Shown: positions 7,670-16,167, counted from the first letter of the stretch. The stretch: 32,547 nucleotides of DNA from a virus (IMGVR_UViG_3300010885_016018:1-32547); one strand, 5' to 3'. A program made the numbers and translations. Notes: generated by a model not told the origin, from the sequence alone.

Positions 7670-9346
7670 TTATGCAGAAACGATACCTGAAACGGCACCA
7701 TTCCATGCAGGTGCGTAGCAGAAGAAAGTTCCCCGGAAGTAAGTGGAGAATTCGTACGCAAACTGGTTTACAGGCCATTGAATACCCATGTAGTCCTGAA
7801 CCATAATGTTAGCCCAAACGTCAGAAACCTCTGTGTCAGGGATAGGCAAGGTATAGGAAAGAACTGGGGCAACGCCTTGTGGCAACCAAGGGTGAACTGT
7901 CAAGTTGACGAGTTTTCCTGTGATTTCGTTGTTGAGAGCACCAATTACAGCACCACCAACATAGTTACCTGCGTCATCTTGTGAAAGGTTAAGACGATAG
8001 TTAGCAGTTGAACCTGATTTGATAGCGTCAGATAGTTGCTTACGATCTCCACCGTTTACCAAGATCTCATCTGGGTCAGCCTTGACTGAATCCCATAGAG
8101 AAGAAAATACTGTCTGGAATTCTGCGCCCGGATTAGAAGTGCTGAATACAGAGTTGATTGCATTGTTCTTACCTGAGTTAGAACCAAGAACTGTAGGAAG
8201 AATTCCGTCATAACCTGTTCCGTAAGCAGAAAGTTGTGTACCTGCTCCTTGCGCGGTAACGATTGTTGAAAGAAGTGTTCCAGTAGTTGTGAATACGAGG
8301 TTGTTACCAAGTGTATTAGTTGAAGCAGCACCTTGAAGTGTTGCAGTTGTTGTAGTTGTACGACCAACATAGTACGCGTTAGCAGCACCAGTAGTTGTGC
8401 CAACATAAACGTTGTAACCGATTGCTCCAGCGACGGCAGTAATGCTTACGTTGAGAACTTGGGTTGCGGTTGTTGTTGCAACGGAAACAACTGTTGAAGG
8501 AGCAGACTGACCAAATGAACCTGCATCAGCAGTTACATAAACGTAGTATGTAGTTGAAGTTGCTAGAGATACTTGACCTGCAGTTGAAGTTGAAACGGTT
8601 GGTGTAGCGACTGTAGGAGTTCCGAGAAGTCCTGAGTAGCCAGAAGCAGTTCCGCGTGACATAAGCATCATACGCTCTTCCATCAACATAGTTGCGTAGA
8701 GAGTAGAAGTAGATGACAACTGGCGTAGGTCTTGATAACCCATGCCTGAGAAGTTAGCGTCAAATGAAACGCTATCTGATAGTGAGTAACTGTTGTATGG
8801 CAATACTAAATCGTCAGCAGCATAGGCAATTTTTGGACCACGCTCGTAAGAGATGGAACCAAATGCTGTAGTTGTTGACTCTGTGATACCAGGCCATGTG
8901 TTTCCAACTCCGCCTGTACCTGTACCTGTGTAACCGTTAATACGCTTTACACGGTGAGAAGTACCAACGCCCTTTTTACGGACGATCTTGTTGCGAAGTG
9001 GTGTTGGGCGTGGTGTAAGCAACTTGGCAGGTGCTTCGAGGTCGAATGCCGCGAAAGAAGTGCTAAGTGGGCTTGTGAGAGTTAAATCCTTAGCAATGTC
9101 AGCAGAAACTTGGCGTTGTGTAGCAAGCGCGGTGTTAAGTGCTGAAAGGGCATCTGGAGTTAAAGACTTGTTTAGTGCGAGTGATTCTAGTTGTGCTACT
9201 GGATCAGCCGCTGGTGCTTGACCGGGGACTGTGGATGGGTTACTTAGTGACTTATTTAGTTCACCAAGGTAGTTGTCCATCGCTACTGCTGCTGCTTTTG
9301 GTGTTTCATCACCAAAGAGTTCAACTGCACGAGGCATAGAAGCCAT
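7670..9346 (-). CDS. Major capsid protein (HK97 fold) with inserted Ig/FnIII-like domain
   Basis: A 558-aa protein in the canonical place after the maturation protease. The N-terminal ~115 residues are helical and probably act as a delta/scaffold domain. The HK97-fold body follows: 'TPLRNKIVRKKGVGTSHRVKRI', 'KIAYAADDLVLPYNSYSLSDSV', the long spine helix around 'STLYATMLMEERMMLMS', 'DEILVNGGDRKQLSDAI', and a C-terminal 'WPVNQFAYEFSTYFRGTFFCYAPAW'. Residues about 244-340 interrupt the fold after 'GYSGLLGTPT' with a Thr/Ser/Val-rich segment containing 'TYYVYVTADAGSFGQSAPS' and 'GYNVYVGTT', the pattern of an Ig or fibronectin type III domain. It would decorate the capsid surface on every subunit. 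The start has GAAAGGA about eight bases upstream. Confidence 0.9.
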   Translation of the reverse strand: MASMPRAVELFGDETPKAAAVAMDNYLGELNKSLSNPSTVPGQAPAADPVAQLESLALNKSLTPDALSALNTALATQRQVSADIAKDLTLTSPLSTSFAAFDLEAPAKLLTPRPTPLRNKIVRKKGVGTSHRVKRINGYTGTGTGGVGNTWPGITESTTTAFGSISYERGPKIAYAADDLVLPYNSYSLSDSVSFDANFSGMGYQDLRQLSSTSTLYATMLMEERMMLMSRGTASGYSGLLGTPTVATPTVSTSTAGQVSLATSTTYYVYVTADAGSFGQSAPSTVVSVATTTATQVLNVSITAVAGAIGYNVYVGTTTGAANAYYVGRTTTTTATLQGAASTNTLGNNLVFTTTGTLLSTIVTAQGAGTQLSAYGTGYDGILPTVLGSNSGKNNAINSVFSTSNPGAEFQTVFSSLWDSVKADPDEILVNGGDRKQLSDAIKSGSTANYRLNLSQDDAGNYVGGAVIGALNNEITGKLVNLTVHPWLPQGVAPVLSYTLPIPDTEVSDVWANIMVQDYMGIQWPVNQFAYEFSTYFRGTFFCYAPAWNGAVSGIVSA

Positions 9347-9376
9347 CTTTGTTTCCTTTCGTAAAGAGGTTAGTTG

Positions 9377-10822
9377 TTATTCTGCAGGTATTGAGGCTTT
9401 AGCAGCAAAATCTTCTGCTATTTCTTTATAACCTTTAGAAAGTAATTGGTCTGTTGTTGCGGCGGCTTTTGCGCGATAGAGAGCAGCCATAGATAGTGCC
9501 TTGTCGGCAGATACCTTAGTTACTCCTGTGCGCTTAGGTCCACCTGATACTGCTAAAGCCTTAGCCGCTACTAATTCAGATTCCAATTCATTAACCTTAT
9601 TCTCTACCGCCTCTTTAGCGGACTTAATAAGAGTTATTTCCTCGATAACTGACTCTTTAGCACTCTTTACGGCTCTTTCGATAACGGCAGTAATGTCGTC
9701 ATCTGAAAGGCTTACGTCTGAACTTGGTTCAGAAGACTTAGGGGTTTCATCTGGAGAAACCATTTCGGCAGTTGTGACATCGCTGCGACCATGAGAATCT
9801 GCTGGTTTATCGCAACCGCATTCAAGGCACTTATCTGCTGATTTGACAGAAGCCTCTTTCCCACACTTGCACATTTCAAGAGCGCAACCTTTTCCGTCAG
9901 CGCACTTATCACATTTGCATTCACAACTACCAGCGTCAGGAGCGGCAGCCATTTCAAGAGATTCAGTTTCAGAAGGAACTTCACCTTCCGCTTCTTCTCC
10001 CGCATACCATGATTCTAGGCATTGAATAGCACCAAGAAGGTTGCTAAGTGAACTGCGCTCATCGCTTCCCTCTTTCATCTCATTCGCTTCAACGATAATT
10101 AGTTGAGCAAGAGCGGTACGGGCAGCCTCGTAAAGTCCTTTATCGAACTTAACAACTTCACCCACGATTTCTTTAGCAACTGCTACTGCGTCAGCCTTCT
10201 CATCTACTGCTGGGGCAGGAACTTCTTCTGCTACTACTTCGGCAAGAGTTTCTTCGGCTACTACTTCTTCAGCCTTAACTTCTTCTACTTCAATAGGTGC
10301 TTCAGTTACTTCCTCTACTGGTAATTCTTGTTCGACAAGTTCTTCCACTTGGACAACCTCTCCCCCATCTGACTTTGCCAGCATGAGTTTTGCGTTAGGG
10401 TTAGCAGGGCGGTCAACTAAAGAAATTTCTACGATTTGACCATCTATGATTCTGCCGTTAATTGCTTTGTTATCGCGTACAACTCGTGGTGCGCGAATGC
10501 CGATTGAGAAGCCTTTAAGAACTCCTGTTTCTACTTTTTTAATTGACTGTGCATCAACTACAAGGGCGTTAATGTAAAAGCCATCTGCTTTGCTATCTAA
10601 TTCTTTAGCAACTCCTGCGGCAATGTTAGAGTGCTGTTCACGAATGTTTCCGCCAGTTTTAAACCATTCAGGCATAGCCTTTTCTAACCAAGTCATGTCG
10701 CAAATCTGGTTATCACTATCTATAGAATCATCAGTTGCTTTACCATAAACAAGGAGAGTTCCATCCTCTTGCTTTTCACTTTTTGTAATCGCAGCATAGG
10801 TGGTTGTAAAGTCTATTGCCAT
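9377..10822 (-). CDS. Capsid maturation protease fused to scaffold-like region with Cys-rich cluster
   Basis: A 481-aa protein. Residues 1-150 match XkdF/HK97-type prohead proteases: 'LLVYGKATDDSIDSDNQ', His64 in REQHSN, Ser106 in KGFSIGIR, and 'QIVEISLVDRPANPNAKL'; His64 and Ser106 are the probable catalytic residues. Residues 155-210 are a Glu/Val repeat region. Residues 300-337 contain ten Cys (300, 302, 304, 307, 313, 318, 320, 332, 335, 337), which looks like a metal-binding module and is unusual here. From about 365 on the sequence is helical and coiled-coil-like, as in scaffolding domains ('EKVxxxL'-type spacing around 'AKEAVENKVNELESELVAAKAL'). It probably guides capsid assembly and then cuts itself and the capsid delta domain. 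GAGGAG precedes the ATG. Confidence 0.85.
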   Translation of the reverse strand: MAIDFTTTYAAITKSEKQEDGTLLVYGKATDDSIDSDNQICDMTWLEKAMPEWFKTGGNIREQHSNIAAGVAKELDSKADGFYINALVVDAQSIKKVETGVLKGFSIGIRAPRVVRDNKAINGRIIDGQIVEISLVDRPANPNAKLMLAKSDGGEVVQVEELVEQELPVEEVTEAPIEVEEVKAEEVVAEETLAEVVAEEVPAPAVDEKADAVAVAKEIVGEVVKFDKGLYEAARTALAQLIIVEANEMKEGSDERSSLSNLLGAIQCLESWYAGEEAEGEVPSETESLEMAAAPDAGSCECKCDKCADGKGCALEMCKCGKEASVKSADKCLECGCDKPADSHGRSDVTTAEMVSPDETPKSSEPSSDVSLSDDDITAVIERAVKSAKESVIEEITLIKSAKEAVENKVNELESELVAAKALAVSGGPKRTGVTKVSADKALSMAALYRAKAAATTDQLLSKGYKEIAEDFAAKASIPAE

Positions 10823-10908
10823 GTTATTTCTCCTCGTTATTCAGGCGCACTATCTAAGCCTAACAGTATGCGGTAGGTAAATAGTAACGGACTTACTGGG
10901 TGTTTTGG

Positions 10909-11085
10909 TCACGCGGGATAGCCGTCCTTGAACCATTCTTGATAAAGAGCAGGAAGGTCAGAGATTTTGGCATAGTTCTCTAAAGCAGAAATGAAGTGTC
11001 TGCGTTCCGCTAAAGGAACGTTTTGAATAATCCGTGCAGCCCTGCGGCTTGCTTCTGGTTGAGTTGCTAAACTGCCTTTTATCAT
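10909..11085 (-). CDS. 58-aa hypothetical protein between MuF and protease genes
   Basis: A short open frame, MIKGSLATQPEASRR to the end EWFKDGYPA, with its ATG overlapping the MuF stop in an ATGA junction, the same coupling used throughout this operon. The composition is normal for a helical protein (Ala, Glu, Arg rich, with 'LAERRHFISALENYAKI'). I recognise no family. The conserved-looking junction and the lack of any other use for this 260-base gap support it as a real gene. It could be a small internal head protein, but nothing in the sequence shows this. The remaining 86 bases to the protease start hold only its ribosome site. Confidence 0.6.
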   Translation of the reverse strand: MIKGSLATQPEASRRAARIIQNVPLAERRHFISALENYAKISDLPALYQEWFKDGYPA

Positions 11086-12653
11086 TTAAGAACTGTTACC
11101 TTTCCTCTATTTAGGATAATTTGGTAAGTTTCGTGATCAAGATTTCGGGTAATCCCATCGTAGCCTAATGCGGCGGCAAGCCTTCCTTGATCGCTATAGA
11201 TGGTCATCGCGTCGCTAATAGGTTTTAATGCTTCTTGAATCATCTCTAAACCTTTATCAAATGGCACTTTATCTTTGATAATAGCCTTGGTCACTTTTTT
11301 TTCTACTATGTCCCTTTGAGTTTTTAAGTCCCTGTAAACAGTATTCGATAAGCGCAGCATTTCATTTGACTCTATGTAGTGAGAAGTATCAAAAACCATA
11401 GAAATAACATTTTCACTTTTCAGACTAGCGTAATCGAGTGCGGAATTGAATAGGTCACTTGAATAAGTACCGTTTCCGAAAATGCCGTATCCAGCATAGT
11501 AATCACCCGTTTTGAAATTGTTTATAAGTTCTTGAGCGGTGCCGTTGTCGCCAAAGTCTTTCACCCCACGATAATAAACTTTTTCAGTTTTTTTAAGTGA
11601 GTCAAAAGTTGCTTTATCTACTATTTTCGGTAAAGCGTCAAACCCTCTGGCGGCGTAAATGTGGTTTAACACGCCATCTCCAAATTGAACCGTTTTTTCA
11701 TGTTCAAGTCCCGTTACCGCTAAATGAACCAAATCATTAAGAGAAACATCCTTATAAGACCCCGTTACTCCGTAATCAGGAATAGAAGCCTCACTGCTAT
11801 CTGCTTCTGGTGCTTCTGCTCCCGTATCGCCTTCATTGGTTGGGGTAAATGACTCGTCTAAGCCTTCTGCTACGCCTCGGGTATCTACTACATACGGAGC
11901 AAGAGCGCACATACAGTTAGGGTGAGCAGGTGGTTCAGCATCTCCTGATGGGAAAGTTGCATCTATGGGAATGGGAGAAGCGTCCGCGTTTTCTTGGCAA
12001 TCATCACACCCTTCTGCTACGAGCCATTCCACATACTCGACTCCAGAGGTTTCATAGGTGTTTCTGGCAGCAATAGATGAGGCTCTGGCGGTTTCGGTAC
12101 GGGCGATCATTAGTGACCTAGATGAGTCATTCATTACTTGATCGAGAAGGTTTGCGGTTTGCTCATTAGTTAAACCCTCAGCAAGAGCAGTAGATAACTG
12201 GGTTCCGAGCCTGTCATAAGTTGTGTTGTTAATGTCCTTGATAACTGTAGTCCGTGAGGCTAAGAGGCTCTGTAAGCCTCCTGCGGGCTTTAGTAGGGCG
12301 GCTGCAGCGGCTTCGCCCGGTTTCCAGTTATCCCAATTTATAGGTGCTAGGTCAGGAACTCCCGCTTTAGTTTTTCTTTTTGGGCGTTTTAATAACTCAG
12401 TTGCTGACTTTACTCCCAGTACCCACGCGTCAGCATAAGCGAAACGGAGGGCGTTGTTTAATTCTTTATCGGCGGGAATAGCATGAACCTTGACCCATGC
12501 TCTTGCTTGGGCAGGAGTAGTGCCTTCTACTGGGTGACTTGACTGCCAGTCTTCTACCAGTTTCCCAGTATTGATCGTAGCCCGTAAGGCTCTACGAATC
12601 TTTCCCGCGTGTCTTGCTGCAAGGCGTTCCCTTGCTGCCTCTACTGCTTTCAC
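11082..12653 (-). CDS. MuF-like head morphogenesis protein with C-terminal ADP-ribosyltransferase-like domain
   Basis: A 523-aa protein that starts with GTG right after the portal stop (TAAGTG). Residues about 130-255 are the Mu F / SPP1 gp7 core: 'LMIARTETARASSIAARNTYE' (R185, E187), then C216, C219, and 'PPAHPNCMC' (H244, C247, C249). An acidic linker (260-295) leads to a C-terminal domain of about 190 residues with ADP-ribosyltransferase features: 'VYYRGVKDFG' (R362), 'GIFGNGTYSSDLFNSALDYA' (the Ser-Thr-Ser-like strand, S398/S399), and the ending 'LGYDGI...HETYQIILNRG'. E508 is a candidate catalytic Glu. MuF-toxin fusions are known in phages; the domain may be delivered with the DNA and modify host proteins. 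The target is unknown. Confidence 0.88.
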   Translation of the reverse strand: MKAVEAARERLAARHAGKIRRALRATINTGKLVEDWQSSHPVEGTTPAQARAWVKVHAIPADKELNNALRFAYADAWVLGVKSATELLKRPKRKTKAGVPDLAPINWDNWKPGEAAAAALLKPAGGLQSLLASRTTVIKDINNTTYDRLGTQLSTALAEGLTNEQTANLLDQVMNDSSRSLMIARTETARASSIAARNTYETSGVEYVEWLVAEGCDDCQENADASPIPIDATFPSGDAEPPAHPNCMCALAPYVVDTRGVAEGLDESFTPTNEGDTGAEAPEADSSEASIPDYGVTGSYKDVSLNDLVHLAVTGLEHEKTVQFGDGVLNHIYAARGFDALPKIVDKATFDSLKKTEKVYYRGVKDFGDNGTAQELINNFKTGDYYAGYGIFGNGTYSSDLFNSALDYASLKSENVISMVFDTSHYIESNEMLRLSNTVYRDLKTQRDIVEKKVTKAIIKDKVPFDKGLEMIQEALKPISDAMTIYSDQGRLAAALGYDGITRNLDHETYQIILNRGKVTVLK

Positions 12654-14444
12654 TTAGAAACCTAGATAGCGTTCCGCGTACCAGCGCGCCCCGTCTAAGT
12701 CACCAGTAATAATAAATTTGTTAAGAGTTGCAGCGTATTCTTCTTCTAAATGCTCAAAGTTAAACTCTCTATCGCGCGCGATGCGTGACCATTTAAGGAA
12801 TGCTTTTACTTCCGACACCGCAGGTTTTTCTTCTGCTTTAGGTTTTTCACCAGCAGGGGTAGTTTCTTCTGCAACTGGGGCTGGTGGTTGCACGGGTTGG
12901 ATACCAGTTGGTGTAATAAAGAATGAGTTCGAACCAGCAATAACAAGAGGGTAGTCCGCTTCGGGTGCGTCAAGAAGGGAGCGACCAGCAAGAGAACGAG
13001 CCTCGTTGATGGTAAGTTGTCCATCTTTGATCTGCGTATCAATGATAGATGCTTTCTCTGCCGTTTCCTCTCGATTAGAAACCATAAGCCTAAACTCAAG
13101 TTCGCGTGGCATACCAAGATAAACGTATGAAAGGTTAGTAATCATCTTGCTAATCCAGTTACTAAGCGGGATTAAACCAATTACTTCTGATGACGCTGCT
13201 TGACCCTGCTGATGTCCTGCTCCGCCTAAACCACCTTTAGGAGAGAATCCAATTTCAGAAGGCTGAATGCCAAAGTGACCGCAGATAGAGTTAACTAAAT
13301 ACTCATCTAAAGTTTCTTTGAACTTTTCTCCATAACCTTCGAATTGAATTGGAGTTAAACCTTGCGGCAATAAGCGAGCGCGCATACGCTGCTCTGTTTG
13401 ACCCGCTAAATCGTCATTGAAAATGTTTTCGTACGCGCGAAGCAAGTCAGGATTGTTACCAAAGTTAGCGTCAGTTGTAAACATAAGTTCTGGTAATACA
13501 CCATCTGTGTATTCTTTTCGAACCCAGTTTTGACGGCGTAAATAAAGGTCAGCGATAGGAAGGCAACGCTCTACTGGAGAATAACCATAGACAGTCATAG
13601 AACGGCGATTGCGTACTAAGTATGAAAGTTCATCTGAGGAAAACTCACCGTCAGCCTCTACAGATTCTTCTGGTGCAGCGAATTCAGAGCGCGGGAAACC
13701 ATAAAGTATTTGTTGGAAGGCTGGATACGGAGCCATTGGGCGCATACCGCGATCATCAATAAGAGGTTTAATAGTTGAGCCATCTAAAATCTGCAATCCA
13801 ATTAACTTGCCACCGACAGATTTCTGAGGCCAGATACTCCAAGCGTCCAATACAAGGATTTCTTCTAACGCCATGCTTAACCAGTCAGAAAAAGTTAATC
13901 CATTAGATGGGTCAGGTTGTTCCCAAAATTGCCTTAGGCGATTTATTTCTGGTGAAAACTTTTCTTTTGCAATTTGCTTAGCGCGAATTTCATCTACTCC
14001 AGACTCAGCCATAACTTTTTCAGTTGCATCTTCGCCTAATGTAATGTCCCAATTTAACCCAAGTATTTTCGCTTTCATTGCTTCAATACATCTACGCACA
14101 ATGTCAATTTGGTCAGCCGCCGCCCGTAAAGTCTTAAAAGGAACTAAACGAGTTTCAGTAACGTTTATGTTTTGTGCAACTAAGAATTCATAACGGCGTG
14201 GGTCAGGACGACCATCTTCGCGTGTCGGGTTAATGGCACCGGGACGAAGTGGTAAGCCCGGTGCAAAAGGAACACTTCCTAGAATTGGATTACGCGGAAG
14301 TTCTACAGTATTTCCATAGTTGGTATTGTTGGCAACTTGGCGCATTTGAGTTTCAGACATAGTAACTGAACCGGCTGGAAGTCTAGGAGCCTTCTCTAAA
14401 TCTTTACCTGCGATTGCTTTTGCGATTCGGTTTCTTAGACCCAT
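12654..14444 (-). CDS. Portal protein
   Basis: A 596-aa protein just upstream of MuF, the usual portal-MuF order. The DUF935/SPP1-like portal features are visible: 'DQIDIVRRCIEAMKAKILGLNWDI' near residue 110, 'WLSMALEEILVLDAWSIWPQ', 'LQILDGSTIKPLIDD', 'VYGYSPVERCL', the C-terminal wing and stem region 'HFGIQPSEIGFSPKGG', and 'GQLTINEARSLAGRSLLD'. Twelve subunits form the DNA channel at the capsid vertex and the dock for terminase and connector. The extra 80 residues at the C-terminus are Pro/Glu/Lys-rich, then helical. AAGGGGATTCAC precedes the ATG. Unlike most phages, four small genes lie between terminase and portal. Confidence 0.92.
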   Translation of the reverse strand: MGLRNRIAKAIAGKDLEKAPRLPAGSVTMSETQMRQVANNTNYGNTVELPRNPILGSVPFAPGLPLRPGAINPTREDGRPDPRRYEFLVAQNINVTETRLVPFKTLRAAADQIDIVRRCIEAMKAKILGLNWDITLGEDATEKVMAESGVDEIRAKQIAKEKFSPEINRLRQFWEQPDPSNGLTFSDWLSMALEEILVLDAWSIWPQKSVGGKLIGLQILDGSTIKPLIDDRGMRPMAPYPAFQQILYGFPRSEFAAPEESVEADGEFSSDELSYLVRNRRSMTVYGYSPVERCLPIADLYLRRQNWVRKEYTDGVLPELMFTTDANFGNNPDLLRAYENIFNDDLAGQTEQRMRARLLPQGLTPIQFEGYGEKFKETLDEYLVNSICGHFGIQPSEIGFSPKGGLGGAGHQQGQAASSEVIGLIPLSNWISKMITNLSYVYLGMPRELEFRLMVSNREETAEKASIIDTQIKDGQLTINEARSLAGRSLLDAPEADYPLVIAGSNSFFITPTGIQPVQPPAPVAEETTPAGEKPKAEEKPAVSEVKAFLKWSRIARDREFNFEHLEEEYAATLNKFIITGDLDGARWYAERYLGF

Positions 14445-14497
14445 GTGAATCCCCTTTATTGCGCCCCTCGTAAATCAGGCTTCGGTAATGGTATCAG

Positions 14498-14836
14498 TTA
14501 TGAAATCAGATCCCAATTTTGTTCTGTTTCATTCCATGAATAAATTTTATCGTCATTGGGGCGAGCAACTGGAGGTTGCCATTGAGCATTTTTGTCCAAG
14601 ATCCAAGATGGAAAAGGTTGTGGAGCAACAAATGCGTCTATACCTTCACGGTATTCATAACCTATGCCAGCAAAATTCTTGCGAAATCCATTAGTGGCTG
14701 CATTGTATGAAGTTTTAATCCAAGTGCCGCCAAGTTTTTCAATAAGCCATTCATAGCCTTCGTCAATTTCATTGTTATCGCCAACCAATACGCGTATGAC
14801 TTTATTATCTTGATCTATTTCTGCCCAATGACTCAT
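14498..14836 (-). CDS. Virion-associated protein of the PFPSWxLD type, function unknown
   Basis: A 112-aa acidic, aromatic-rich protein: 'MSHWAEIDQDNKVIRVLVGDN' at the start, 'WIKTSYNAATNG' in the middle, then 'PQPFPSWILDKNAQWQPPVARP' and 'YSWNETEQNWDLI' at the end. Proteins with the same tail pattern (PFPSW.LD...W.PP...P..G..Y.W.E....W) are frequent in marine and freshwater phages, often near fibres; their function is not established. Here it follows the glycine-rich fibre gene by two bases and belongs to the same mini-cluster. A fibre-associated or chaperone role is a guess from context. Confidence 0.75.
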   Translation of the reverse strand: MSHWAEIDQDNKVIRVLVGDNNEIDEGYEWLIEKLGGTWIKTSYNAATNGFRKNFAGIGYEYREGIDAFVAPQPFPSWILDKNAQWQPPVARPNDDKIYSWNETEQNWDLIS

Positions 14837-14838
14837 AA

Positions 14839-15729
14839 TTAAACCGCCGATTTTAGGTAACGAACTATAACAAGACCAGACCCACCCGAACCACCAAGAC
14901 CATTAGTGCCTCCTTGCGCTCCTCCACCAGCACCCGTATTAGCAGCACCAGAATTTGCGCCACCACCTGCGCCTCCGCCGCCTAAACCGCCTGCCGTTGC
15001 AATTACTGCTGAATCGGTACTCGCTCCACCGCCACCAGCGTAATAACCGCTATTAGCACCAGTTGTAGTCGGTGTCGCCAATGCAGTTATTTGCACTCCA
15101 TTACCACCTACACCCGCAGCATTTCCCGCTTGTGTGGATTGCCCGACTTGACCTGCTCCGCCGCCTCCGCCGCCGCCATAAGGAGGTAAACCTACGCCAC
15201 CGCTACCGCCAGCATAACCTTGATTTGTAGTTCCAACACCAGTGCCTCCTCCTGGCCAAGCGCCTCCACCTGAACCACCTGAAAAGCCAGCAGCACCTCC
15301 ATTACCTCCGCCGCCACCGCCAGTAGAAGTAATAGTTGAAATTGAACAATCATTTCCGTTGTAACCACGAAGCGATGTATCTCCGCCAATAATAGTAGAA
15401 CCTGCTCCGCCAGCGCCAATAATTACGTCATAAGCAGAAACGCTTGTAAAAGACAAACTTGTTTCAAGTGTGCCGCCGCCGCCAGTTGCGGTGACTGTTG
15501 AACGTAATCCACCCGCACCTCCACCACCTAAACGAGAAGCACCTCCACCAGCAGCAACCACTAAATAATCCATTGTTATAGATGAGTTGCTTATTGTTAA
15601 AGTTCCGTTAGCAGTAAAGGTGCGGTAATAATAAGTCGCGTCAGAAGTTAATGTTCCGCCAGTTACTACAGGTTTACTATTGACAACGATTGCAGGTTGC
15701 GCGACTGTTCCGTAAATTGCGCGTTGCAT
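14839..15729 (-). CDS. Glycine-rich adhesin/tail fibre-like protein
   Basis: A 296-aa protein. The first ~65 residues form a beta region ending in 'MDYLVVAAGGGA'. The middle 200 residues are rich in Gly runs alternating with Ser, Thr, Ala and Asn, and the end 'GSGGSGLVIVRY' is a recurrent closing motif of this class. Such sequences form polyglycine-II type sandwiches, as in T4-like gp38 adhesins, and commonly act in receptor contact or as fibre tips. The repeats are irregular on the DNA level. Its site between terminase and portal is not where tail fibres usually lie. The ATG directly follows the upstream stop (TAAATG). Confidence 0.75.
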   Translation of the reverse strand: MQRAIYGTVAQPAIVVNSKPVVTGGTLTSDATYYYRTFTANGTLTISNSSITMDYLVVAAGGGASRLGGGGAGGLRSTVTATGGGGTLETSLSFTSVSAYDVIIGAGGAGSTIIGGDTSLRGYNGNDCSISTITSTGGGGGGNGGAAGFSGGSGGGAWPGGGTGVGTTNQGYAGGSGGVGLPPYGGGGGGGAGQVGQSTQAGNAAGVGGNGVQITALATPTTTGANSGYYAGGGGASTDSAVIATAGGLGGGGAGGGANSGAANTGAGGGAQGGTNGLGGSGGSGLVIVRYLKSAV

Positions 15730-16011
15730 TTAGATACCTGAATAAAGAATTACTACGTCTCCAGCACTTGTCGCGCTTGCAGCGAGCGCATAAAGAGCGT
15801 CGTTGGCGTTCATGTTTATAACTAAACTGCCCGCAGCAGCAATAGTCATGCCTTTATTGCTTCCTGTTGTGGTAGTTGAAGCGTCTCCAACAAAAATTGC
15901 CGCAGCAGACCCGTTGTAAATAGTGACAGTTGTGTATTGAACGCCTGTTGGTATTTGAACTATTTTTTGAGTCGTTGTGCGAATTACTGGGGTCAGATGA
16001 ACTGTTGCCAT
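15730..16011 (-). CDS. Small beta-rich virion protein (decoration or fibre base), unassigned
   Basis: A 93-aa all-beta protein with 'VTIYNGSAAAIFVGDASTTTTG', 'KGMTIAAAGSLVINMNANDALYAL' and the end 'SAGDVVILYSGI'. Small proteins with this alternating pattern are common beside fibre genes and as surface proteins in many phages. It is preceded by AGGAGCAATAA before the ATG, a good ribosome site, and followed directly by the glycine-rich protein. It could attach that protein to the virion. No enzyme motif is visible. Confidence 0.7.
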   Translation of the reverse strand: MATVHLTPVIRTTTQKIVQIPTGVQYTTVTIYNGSAAAIFVGDASTTTTGSNKGMTIAAAGSLVINMNANDALYALAASATSAGDVVILYSGI

Positions 16012-16022
16012 TTATTGCTCCT

Positions 16023-16091
16023 TTAAGACTCTGCGAGAATCATAATACTACCGCACTTTGAGCAGCGCGACTGAGATTTAGGCATAGCCAT
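16023..16091 (-). CDS. 22-aa CxxC microprotein (tentative)
   Basis: An open frame of 22 codons starting MAMPKSQSRCSKCGSIM, in a different frame from, and partly overlapping, the 29-codon frame upstream. It contains one CSKC pair, as in zinc knuckles, and its TAA sits just before the ribosome site of the next gene. A +1 shift from the upstream frame would also lead into it, giving one collagen-like plus Cys-pair peptide. Too short to be sure; it may be chance. Confidence 0.3.
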   Translation of the reverse strand: MAMPKSQSRCSKCGSIMILAES

Positions 16092-16167
16092 TTGTTCCGT
16101 TGGTACCATTGGTTCCTGCGTCGCCTTTTGCGCCTTGATCTAAAGTTGTATTGTAATTTGTAGCCAT
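16078..16167 (-). CDS. 29-aa collagen-like (Gly-X-Y) microprotein (tentative)
   Basis: The ATG lies one base after the terminase stop (TGAGATG). The frame encodes a short polar start (MATNYNTTLDQ) and then six Gly-X-Y triplets (GAK GDA GTN GTN GTN GYA) before TAA. Collagen-like triplets are common in phage fibres and trimerise, but six triplets are too few for a stable helix alone. It could be a remnant of a longer fibre gene, the first half of a frameshifted product, or a true small gene in the fibre mini-cluster. Confidence 0.45.
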   Translation of the reverse strand: MATNYNTTLDQGAKGDAGTNGTNGTNGYA

